64,000 nucleotides of DNA from Litoribacter ruber (GTDB taxonomy: Bacteria; Bacteroidota; Bacteroidia; Cytophagales; Cyclobacteriaceae), in the NCBI RefSeq assembly GCF_018500185.1, contig NZ_JAHBGI010000002.1, forward strand, positions 124,001 through 188,000, written 5' to 3'. A program made the translations under genes and the position numbers. The number at the start of each line of letters is the position of its first letter. Position 1 is the first letter of the stretch. The notes under the pieces were generated by a model, which searched no databases, had not been told where the DNA came from, and saw only the letters and a program-made list of their open reading frames with translations. Shown piece after piece: positions 50,934 to 57,951 of this stretch.

Positions 50934-51956
50934 TTAATGGGTGAGTTTAAACACCAGCTCCTTGAGAATTTGTGCATCATCCAGTCCAGCGGAATCCACG
51001 CCTTTGGACCTTAAATCTGCCTCTTTCAAATAGCCCATATTATCAATAACCTTGCCTAAGGGGTAGTTTTTGGCCGCCAGGATGTATTCTTTCACAAAAT
51101 AGGGATTCACCTTCAACATGGATGCTAACGCTGAATCCGGTTTATCCTTGTTGCCGTGCACCAATAAAATCCTGGAGTAATGTAGGTACAATAGAGCGAT
51201 GATCGGAATTAAGGGATTGTTCTTCCTATTCTGCGCAAAATAGGTAATGATTTTGTTGGCCTTAATCACATCCCTATAGCTCAAGGCCTTGGTCAGCTCA
51301 AAGTTGTTGTATTCCTTATTGATCCCGATAAACTGCTGGATATGCTGGCTGTTGATCTCCACTGGCTCCGAAAAGTTGATAAGCATCTTATCCACTTCGT
51401 TGGTCAACACCTCCAGGTTATTGCCAATAGATTCTGCCAAAATCTGGGCGGCCTTCACATCAATGGAAAAACCTTTGCTCTTAAAATAATCATTTACCCA
51501 AGGAGCCAATTTGTACTCAGGAACCTTGTCTGACTTTACCAAAATGGCTTTTTTATCCAATTCCTTGGCCAGAGGTTTTCTTCCATCAAGGGTTTTGTAC
51601 TTATGGGAAAAAACCAGTATGGTGCTAGGAAGGGGATTTTGAAGGTAGGATAAGAGCAAGCTGTCGCCAGCTTCCTTGCCCAAATCCGATATGGACTGGG
51701 CTTCTTTTACAATCACCAGCTGCCTCTCAGCCATCATAGGAAAGCGTTTGGCATTAGTGATTACCACGCTCATGTTGGCATCCTTGCCATACATCATCAC
51801 CTGGTTGAATCCCTTCTCATGTTCAGGGATTGCATGCTTTTCAATGTGGTTTACGATTTGGTCAATGAAATAAGGTTCCTCACCTTGCAAAAAGTAAACA
51901 GGGGCATATTTTCCTGCCTTTAAGTTCTTGAGGACTTCTTCTGGTTTTGCGGGCAT
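50934..51956 (-). CDS. holA: DNA polymerase III subunit delta
   Basis: A 340-residue clamp-loader subunit. The N-terminal signature APVYFLQGEEPYFIDQIVNHI, the central MMAERQLVIVKEAQ and TILVFSHKYKTLDGRKPLAK, and the C-terminal helical part (IIALLYLHYSRILLVHGNKD) match HolA. It binds the sliding clamp and opens it during replication. First gene of the holA-TPR-barrel operon, with a TATATTTG element 16 nt upstream. Confidence 0.95.
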   Translation of the reverse strand: MPAKPEEVLKNLKAGKYAPVYFLQGEEPYFIDQIVNHIEKHAIPEHEKGFNQVMMYGKDANMSVVITNAKRFPMMAERQLVIVKEAQSISDLGKEAGDSLLLSYLQNPLPSTILVFSHKYKTLDGRKPLAKELDKKAILVKSDKVPEYKLAPWVNDYFKSKGFSIDVKAAQILAESIGNNLEVLTNEVDKMLINFSEPVEINSQHIQQFIGINKEYNNFELTKALSYRDVIKANKIITYFAQNRKNNPLIPIIALLYLHYSRILLVHGNKDKPDSALASMLKVNPYFVKEYILAAKNYPLGKVIDNMGYLKEADLRSKGVDSAGLDDAQILKELVFKLTH

Positions 51957-51972
51957 AAGTTGGAATTTGGTT

Positions 51973-51980
51973 CAAATATA
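51973..51980 (-). promoter_or_regulatory. Putative -7 element for holA (TATATTTG)
   Basis: TAnnTTTG match on the minus strand, 16 nt before the holA start, divergent from the next element. Confidence 0.5.
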
Positions 51981-52046
51981 TAAATTATTAGCCTTTTAAA
52001 AAGGGATAATAAAGACCTATAACTGCCAATTAAACTTAATTACTGT

Positions 52047-52054
52047 TAAATTTG
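52047..52054 (+). promoter_or_regulatory. Putative -7 element for the TPR gene (TAAATTTG)
   Basis: TAnnTTTG match whose last three bases coincide with an in-frame TTG at 52052. A start codon inside the promoter is unlikely, which points to GTG 52082 as the real start. Confidence 0.5.
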
Positions 52055-52081
52055 TATTCTTATCAAACCAAACCAAAAATT

Positions 52082-52768
52082 GTGAAAAAACTAGAGATAG
52101 CAGTAGGACTTTATAAAATAGGTAAGTTTGAGGAAGCATTGGTTCATTTCAATGAGCTGGTGGATGAAGATCCCAAGAATACTGAATACATGCTGTTTAG
52201 AGGCCGGATTTTATCCAGGTTGGGTCAATTGGAAAATGCGTTGAGCGATTTCGAGACAATTTCCGGCATGGAGCCGCACAATACCGATTTTATCAGTGAC
52301 AAGGCAGTGGTGCTTCACTTGATGAAAAGAAACGAGGAGGCCTTGGAGGCGTTCAATAAGGCCTTAAACCTTGATCCACAAAACCCCTACAGATATTCCA
52401 GCCGAGCTTATTTCAAGGATAGAATTGGTGATTTGGAAGGTTCAATCGCAGATTATGAAAAAGCTATAGAAATGGATCCGGAAGATGCCGTTTCTTATAA
52501 CAACAAAGGCTTGGTAGAAGAAAAGCTCGGCTATCAGCAGAGAGCCAAGAAAAGCTTCCATAAAGCAGATGAATTGGTGGGCTATAAGCCCAAAGAAACT
52601 GAAATTCCACAAAAAAATCCTGAAGATCTTCCCACCATTGGTGATCAGGAAAACGATCAGGATTCAAAATTGTCGCTGAAAAACTACCTCTCTACTGTCA
52701 AAGATGTATTCACCGATGGCAAGACCCGCAAAGAGTTTTTCGATTTCTTATTTAGGAAAAAGGATTAA
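52082..52768 (+). CDS. Cytoplasmic TPR protein
   Basis: A 228-residue soluble protein with about four TPR units (VGLYKIGKFEEALVHFNELV, LSRLGQLENALSDFETI, LMKRNEEALEAFNKALNLDP, DRIGDLEGSIADYEKAIEMD) and a charged C-terminal tail. No signal peptide. The start is taken as GTG 52082, because the upstream in-frame TTG lies in the -7 promoter element and no ATG occurs before the first repeat. Its last codon overlaps the convergent usp gene by 4 nt. Confidence 0.75.
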   Translation: MKKLEIAVGLYKIGKFEEALVHFNELVDEDPKNTEYMLFRGRILSRLGQLENALSDFETISGMEPHNTDFISDKAVVLHLMKRNEEALEAFNKALNLDPQNPYRYSSRAYFKDRIGDLEGSIADYEKAIEMDPEDAVSYNNKGLVEEKLGYQQRAKKSFHKADELVGYKPKETEIPQKNPEDLPTIGDQENDQDSKLSLKNYLSTVKDVFTDGKTRKEFFDFLFRKKD

Positions 52769-53604
52769 ACAGATTTTATGACCCATAAAGGCTTATTAAT
52801 AAAATAAGACATCTTTTTGGACAGGTTATCAGTAAAGAGTTGGTCAAACCAGCTCTTTTTTTTGCTTAAGGTGACCAACACATCCCCTTTTGCTGTGATC
52901 AAGTAATTTTCAAGGCCCAGGCCTGGCTCATCCCTATAGCTTTTTAATACGTAATTGACCTTTTCATAGCGGATAAATGGCTCCAGTTCGGCCATCATCG
53001 TCTGATGAAGCGCCTTGTCTATCTGCTTCTTCTTGGTGCCTACATGGACAATGTCTATTTCGCTGTCATAAAAACTGGCCAATTCTACGACTTTTTGGAT
53101 GGCAATCTTATCTTCCTCCATATAGTCGGTAGCATACACAAACTTGCGAGGCTTTTTGAAGAAAACTTTCCTTGGGACAACAAATACGTCATGGTCGGAT
53201 TTTGCGACTACTTTTGAAGTGCGGGTGCCTATATAATTGGATTTGAAATCGTTGATTCCCTCGGTGCCCATGATGATCATGTCTACCTTGTGCTCATCTG
53301 CATATTCTAGAATGGTCGAACTCGTTTTGCCTTCCTTAATTTCACTGGTCACGGCGGCCAGTCCTTTCGGAATGCTCTCTTTTTCTACCTCCTTGACTAG
53401 GCTCTCTATTTTCTTCTCAGCAAAATTGAGCAAATCATACATTTTCGGATCCCTAGACAATAGCTTTTGATAATCATCTGTATTTGGAACATGAAACAAT
53501 ATCAATTCTGCTTGGTATTTTTCACCCAGTTTGGCCGCATACTCAATCGCATTGAGTGAGCATTCTGAAAAATCAGTCGGACACAATATTTTAAAAGTAC
53601 TCAT
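52765..53604 (-). CDS. Universal stress protein with two Usp domains
   Basis: A 279-residue tandem UspA-type protein. Domain 1 begins KILCPTDFSECSLNAIEYA and ends GTEGINDFKSNYIG and VVAKSDHDVFVVP; domain 2 begins KFVYATDYMEEDKIAIQK and is more divergent. The G2xG9x(S/T) ATP-binding motif is incomplete (GTEG then GTRTSK), so nucleotide binding is uncertain. It is the last gene of an operon with the 3-methyladenine glycosylase and hydroxyacid dehydrogenase (15-nt gap). Confidence 0.9.
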   Translation of the reverse strand: MSTFKILCPTDFSECSLNAIEYAAKLGEKYQAELILFHVPNTDDYQKLLSRDPKMYDLLNFAEKKIESLVKEVEKESIPKGLAAVTSEIKEGKTSSTILEYADEHKVDMIIMGTEGINDFKSNYIGTRTSKVVAKSDHDVFVVPRKVFFKKPRKFVYATDYMEEDKIAIQKVVELASFYDSEIDIVHVGTKKKQIDKALHQTMMAELEPFIRYEKVNYVLKSYRDEPGLGLENYLITAKGDVLVTLSKKKSWFDQLFTDNLSKKMSYFINKPLWVIKSV

Positions 53605-53619
53605 AAATGCTCTTTCGTT

Positions 53620-54543
53620 TTAATAGCCTTTTTCTTGGTTCACTACATTCCTCAAAGGTTTCCCCTCCATCCACCTCCTGCAATTTTCCGCAATCTTCGG
53701 TGCGGCTGCCAGTGGGTTGGTCACACTGGCAATATGGGGTGTCATGGTAATTTTCTCATTATCCCAAAATGGATGGTCTTTGGGAAGGGGTTCCTTACTA
53801 TAAACATCCAGCAAAGCACCCGATATATGCCCTTTTTTCAAGGCTTTTATGAGATCCTCTTCCACCAGATGTTTTCCACGCGCCACGTTAATCAAATAGG
53901 TACCCTTTTGGCAATCCTCAAAGAAGTCGCTATTTAAGAATCCCTCAGTCTGCTCTGTCAGGGGCAAGAGACAGGCTATCACGTTTACTTTATCCAGAAA
54001 TGACTTTAAACCTTCCTTTCCATGGAAATACGTAAAAGGAAAATCTTCTTTTGGACTGTTTCCATATCCATATACATCAAAACCCATGTAGGATAATTTA
54101 TCCAAAACATCTCCACCCAAAGCTCCCACTCCCATCACGCCAACTTTTACATCGATTTCAGGGTTTTTCATATCCCATCGTTTCTTTTTTTGGTTTTCCT
54201 GAAAGTGGCTCAACCTTCGGTGGAAATTCAGCACCCCCATAACCACATAATTGGTCATGGAGAAGGTCAGTTTTTCATCCTTAATCCTTGCCACAGGAAT
54301 TCCTTCTGGCAGATACGGGTCGTTGAGAATATGGTCCACCCCTGCCCCCATCGAGCTGATGAACTTTAAGTTGGTGAATTTCTTCAAAATCCCCTTAGGA
54401 TGCTGCCATAGCATCACCATATCCACATTTTCGGGTGAACTGATTTCAGGGTATACCTGAATATTCACCCCTTTGGCTTCTTTTTCTATCGTTTCTTTCC
54501 AGACGGTAACATCACGTCCTGGCGCTATAATAGCTATGTTCAT
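53620..54543 (-). CDS. D-2-hydroxyacid dehydrogenase (GhrA-like, glyoxylate/hydroxypyruvate reductase)
   Basis: A 307-residue NAD(P)-dependent oxidoreductase. The cofactor motif is VGVMGVGALGGDV (GxGxxG), with NVARGKHLVEEDL supplying the catalytic arginine, KEPLPKDHPFW the glutamate and TPHIASVTNP the histidine. The short N-terminal substrate domain and AAAPKIAENCRRW end match the GhrA group. It reduces 2-keto acids such as glyoxylate. Its start overlaps the stop of the 3-methyladenine glycosylase gene by 4 nt. Confidence 0.9.
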   Translation of the reverse strand: MNIAIIAPGRDVTVWKETIEKEAKGVNIQVYPEISSPENVDMVMLWQHPKGILKKFTNLKFISSMGAGVDHILNDPYLPEGIPVARIKDEKLTFSMTNYVVMGVLNFHRRLSHFQENQKKKRWDMKNPEIDVKVGVMGVGALGGDVLDKLSYMGFDVYGYGNSPKEDFPFTYFHGKEGLKSFLDKVNVIACLLPLTEQTEGFLNSDFFEDCQKGTYLINVARGKHLVEEDLIKALKKGHISGALLDVYSKEPLPKDHPFWDNEKITMTPHIASVTNPLAAAPKIAENCRRWMEGKPLRNVVNQEKGY

Positions 54544-55145
54544 TTTTTGCTGATAAACAGGTTATCTTTTATGTAATACCTCCAGGGTAATGCCGCATCT
54601 TCTTCGGCATAATCTACTCCTATCCTAGTGGTTTCCACAATTTCAAATTTCGGTTCGCTTTCCAGCTTGCCTATCCAAATCGGGGACTCTTTATTATAAA
54701 GGACGGTATCGTTGTATTGTTTATGGATGCCCATCGCCATAGCAAGCTTTCCCGGTCCATTGCAAAGCGTTTTTATATTTTCCATGCCGCGGCGAATCTT
54801 CATTTCCTCAATGCCTTTTAGCGGCTCCAGAGCTCTAATCAAGACTGCATTGGCCTGATTTTCAATATGCGTGACAATGTTAAACAGATGATGGATCCCA
54901 TAGCAGAGGTACACATAACTGCGCCCTCCTTCCTTAAACATTACTTCAGTTCTTTTCGTATTTCGATTGAGATATGCATGACAAGCTTTATCTTTATTCC
55001 CGTCATAGGCTTCCGTTTCTACGATTCTGCCCGCTGTGATGGATTCGCCAATTTGGGAGACCATTATTTTGCCAAGCAGCTCTTTGGAAATCTGAGTAAC
55101 CTCATTTTCCAAAAAGAATTCTTTAGGCAATACGGTTAGGTTCAT
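54540..55145 (-). CDS. DNA-3-methyladenine glycosylase (AAG/Mpg family)
   Basis: A 201-residue base-excision repair enzyme that removes alkylated purines. Family signatures are IVETEAYDGNKDKACHAY (with the catalytic glutamate), RSYVYLCYGIHHLFNIVT (Tyr and His of the damage pocket) and LCNGPGKLAMAMGI. Length is usual. First gene of an operon with a hydroxyacid dehydrogenase and universal stress protein, which suggests stress-related expression. Confidence 0.93.
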   Translation of the reverse strand: MNLTVLPKEFFLENEVTQISKELLGKIMVSQIGESITAGRIVETEAYDGNKDKACHAYLNRNTKRTEVMFKEGGRSYVYLCYGIHHLFNIVTHIENQANAVLIRALEPLKGIEEMKIRRGMENIKTLCNGPGKLAMAMGIHKQYNDTVLYNKESPIWIGKLESEPKFEIVETTRIGVDYAEEDAALPWRYYIKDNLFISKK

Positions 55146-55242
55146 GACGCAATAAAAACTAGCTTAAATTAAGAATTAATTGAATTATAAGCAATAATAT
55201 TACCATAATATAAGTCATATTTAAAATTAATAATAAAATTTT

Positions 55243-56094
55243 ATGAAGAGAAAATTAGCTCTGTTTGTTATCCTGTTGAGTATGATGGGATATGCTTCTG
55301 TAAATGGCCAACAAATCCAAATGCCTCAGGCGAGCCCGGAAGCTACATTGAGTCAAAAAATCGGTTTGACCGATGTGAAAATTGAGTATAGCCGACCTAG
55401 TATGAAGGGTAGAAAGATTTTTGGTGAACTGGTGCCCTACGGAAAAGTTTGGAGAACCGGGGCAAATGCAGCTACTATAATCACCTTTTCCACAGATGTG
55501 AAAGTGGAAGGTAGAGACCTTGAGAAAGGCAGCTATGCCATTTATTCTATTCCTGAAAAAGAGGATTGGACCATCATTTTCTCCAAAAACACCAAGCTTT
55601 GGGGCTCCATCGGTTATGATCAGGCCGATGATGTGTTCAGGTTTAGGGTAAGACCTTCGAAAACTGCCAACAAGTATGAAACCATGGAGATTAACTTCGT
55701 GGACATGACCGATACCGGCGCCTCAGTAGCTATGAAATGGGAAAGAACTTCGGTTAAATTCCGCATCGAGACCGAGGTGGATCCAATAGTGATGAAGCAA
55801 ATCCAAGAGATGGTAATCGACCAGGATCCTCAAAATCCCGGCTTATATTATCAGGCTGCCAACTATTATTACACCAATAAGAAAGACTTGAATCAGGCTT
55901 TAGAATGGATTAGCAAGTCCGTTGATAATGATCCAAAATACTGGACGCTACATTTGAAAGCCAAAATTGAGAATGATCTTGGTAAAAAGGAGGAAGCCAG
56001 AATAAGCGCTAGAAAATCTCTGGAAATGGCCAAGGAAGCCAAAAATGATGATTATGTAACGCTCAATGAGAGGCTGTTAAGGTCAATCAGGTAG
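55243..56094 (+). CDS. DUF2911 exported protein
   Basis: A 283-residue protein with a signal peptide (cleavage near VNGQ). The conserved DUF2911 core is KIEYSRPSMKGRKIFGELVP, KVWRTGANAATIITF and the GSYAIYSIPEKEDWTIIF to LWGS segment. After about residue 180 a helical tail with one or two TPR-like units follows (YYYTNKKDLNQALEWISKSV). Function unknown; the family is common in Bacteroidota. Divergent from the repair operon and ended by a clear terminator. Confidence 0.88.
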   Translation: MKRKLALFVILLSMMGYASVNGQQIQMPQASPEATLSQKIGLTDVKIEYSRPSMKGRKIFGELVPYGKVWRTGANAATIITFSTDVKVEGRDLEKGSYAIYSIPEKEDWTIIFSKNTKLWGSIGYDQADDVFRFRVRPSKTANKYETMEINFVDMTDTGASVAMKWERTSVKFRIETEVDPIVMKQIQEMVIDQDPQNPGLYYQAANYYYTNKKDLNQALEWISKSVDNDPKYWTLHLKAKIENDLGKKEEARISARKSLEMAKEAKNDDYVTLNERLLRSIR

Positions 56095-56102
56095 AAAATG
56101 AT

Positions 56103-56136
56103 AAGGCTGAGGAAAATTCCTCAGCCTTTATTTTTT
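56103..56136 (+). terminator. Rho-independent terminator after the DUF2911 gene
   Basis: AAGGCTGAGGAA and TTCCTCAGCCTT pair perfectly around AA, followed by a T-rich tract. Confidence 0.92.
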
Positions 56137-56140
56137 ACTG

Positions 56141-57856
56141 TTATTTCGGTGTTGTTTGGCCAATTATCGGCTGAAGTAATGCGGAAAGCCCCATCACCAA
56201 TAGACAACCAATAGCATTGTACCAGAGGAAGCCAATATCAATTGCAACCCCGAATAACTCTTCGCCGTTGTGCCAATGAATGATCAGGATACAGGCTTCG
56301 GAAAGCAAGGCGGCAATAAACACTGCGTTTCCTTTCACCCACTTCATATAAAAGCCCACCAAAAATATCCCTAGAATGGTACCATAAAACAGGGAGCCCA
56401 AAAGGTTGACAGCTTGAATAAGGTTTTCAAACAGGGAGGCATAGGTCGCAAATATGATGGCAAATACACCCCAAATGGCGGTAAACCATTTTGAGGAAAG
56501 CATATAATGAACAGAGCTTTCTTCCTGCTTGATGGACCGCTTATAAACATCCACCGTGGTAGTTGAGCCCAATGCATTTAGCTCCGAGGCTGTAGAGGAC
56601 ATGGCCGCACTAAAAATCACGGCAAATAGCAATCCTATCACTCCTGTTGGCAGATAATCCATTACAAAACGCATGAAAACATAATCGGTATCCCTGGTTT
56701 CAGCAGCGGGATTGTTTTTAAGGATCAATGATTTTACCTCCGTTCTGATTTCTTCCTGTTCCAAGGAAGATTGCTGTATGGACTGCTGATAAGTGCGAAT
56801 ACTGTTTTCATCCTTGGCTTTCACAGCCTCCAACATAGCCATGATATCCTGATTTTTTTCAACAAACTTCTGGTCATATGCATCCTGAAGTAGTAAGAAA
56901 TCTTCCTGATAAGGACTGCCAATGATATTCTCTGTTTGGACTTTATTGAAAAATATGGGAGGTTGGTAGAATTGGTAAAACACGAAAACCATCACGCCTA
57001 TAAAAAGGATGATAAATTGCATAGGGACCTTGAGAAAACCATTCATGATCAACCCCATCCTGCTTTCAGCCAAGGATTTCCCTGTAAGGTACCGCTGAAC
57101 TTGGCTTTGGTCTGTACCAAAATAGGAAAGAAACAGAAACAGGGCCCCAGTCAGTCCCGACCAGAAATTATACCTGTCTGAAAGGTCAAATTCAAAGTTG
57201 ACAATGTTTAATTTCTCCATTTTTCCGGCTACATGGAGGGCTTCGGTAAATTTGATGGGAAGCAAATAGATTACAAAGCCACCGGCCAATATCATTCCTC
57301 CCATCATCACAGCCATTTGTTGCTTTTGAGTGATGGAAACGGCTTTGGTCCCGCCTGATACCGTATAGATAATTACTAATACCCCTATCAGGATATTTGT
57401 CCAAGTCAGATTCCAGCCAAGGAGAGTCGAAAGAATGATAGATGGTGCATAAATGGTAATTCCAGCAGCTAATCCCCTTTGAATCAGGAATAAAAGTGCT
57501 GCCAGAGTCCTAGTTTTTAAATTGAATCTATTCTCCAAAAACTCATACGCAGTATACACTTTGAGTCGGTAATACAGCGGAATGAAGGTGACAGAGAGAA
57601 TGATCATGGCCACCGGAAGCCCAAAATAGAACTGTATAAAACGCATTCCATCTTCAAATGCCTGGCCTGGAGTACTTAAAAAGGTGATAGCAGAAGCTTG
57701 GGTGGCCATAATGGATAAGCCAATTGTCCACCAATTCATATCACTGTTTCCCTTGAGGTAGCTTTCCATGTCTTTGGCCCCATAGGTCTTATATACTCCG
57801 TAAGAAACGATGGAAATCAGGGTCCCAAATAAAATTATCCAATCAATATTGCTCAT
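56141..57856 (-). CDS. Sodium/solute symporter (SSS family)
   Basis: A 571-residue membrane transporter with about 13 transmembrane segments. Family features are the sodium-site region GLSIMATQASAITFLSTPGQ, FLSYFGTDQSQVQRYLTGKS and SAAMSSTASELNALGSTTTV. A soluble insertion of about 95 residues lies between helices (residues about 305-400), longer than in PutP-type members. The substrate is unknown; linkage to a PIG-L deacetylase suggests an amide-linked or sugar-related compound. The start overlaps the stop of a 32-residue membrane peptide gene by 4 nt. Confidence 0.92.
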   Translation of the reverse strand: MSNIDWIILFGTLISIVSYGVYKTYGAKDMESYLKGNSDMNWWTIGLSIMATQASAITFLSTPGQAFEDGMRFIQFYFGLPVAMIILSVTFIPLYYRLKVYTAYEFLENRFNLKTRTLAALLFLIQRGLAAGITIYAPSIILSTLLGWNLTWTNILIGVLVIIYTVSGGTKAVSITQKQQMAVMMGGMILAGGFVIYLLPIKFTEALHVAGKMEKLNIVNFEFDLSDRYNFWSGLTGALFLFLSYFGTDQSQVQRYLTGKSLAESRMGLIMNGFLKVPMQFIILFIGVMVFVFYQFYQPPIFFNKVQTENIIGSPYQEDFLLLQDAYDQKFVEKNQDIMAMLEAVKAKDENSIRTYQQSIQQSSLEQEEIRTEVKSLILKNNPAAETRDTDYVFMRFVMDYLPTGVIGLLFAVIFSAAMSSTASELNALGSTTTVDVYKRSIKQEESSVHYMLSSKWFTAIWGVFAIIFATYASLFENLIQAVNLLGSLFYGTILGIFLVGFYMKWVKGNAVFIAALLSEACILIIHWHNGEELFGVAIDIGFLWYNAIGCLLVMGLSALLQPIIGQTTPK

Positions 57857-57951
57857 GAGTAATATTGGGTCATCCAGTATAACAACATGATCAAAACCCC
57901 GAGCACCACCACCAATCCAATGTAATATTTACGCCAATCAATCTTGTCCAT
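57853..57951 (-). CDS. Small membrane peptide (32 residues) coupled to the SSS transporter
   Basis: A short gene read MDKIDWRKYYIGL, a hydrophobic helix VVVLGVLIMLLYW, then MTQYYS. It is a single-pass peptide with a positively charged N-terminus. Its TGA overlaps the symporter ATG as ATGA, and its start lies 14 nt inside the end of the PIG-L gene, so all three are translationally linked. Small helper subunits are known for some sodium/solute symporters; this one resembles none I can name. Both junctions argue that it is real. Confidence 0.6.
   Translation of the reverse strand: MDKIDWRKYYIGLVVVLGVLIMLLYWMTQYYS

Noticed and set aside
50906..50980. Upstream extension of the large TPR gene into holA
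   Set aside because: It precedes the signal peptide and mostly overlaps the 3-prime end of holA.
52052..52081. TTG start for the cytoplasmic TPR gene
   Set aside because: The TTG is part of the promoter element TAAATTTG, so it would not be in the transcript.
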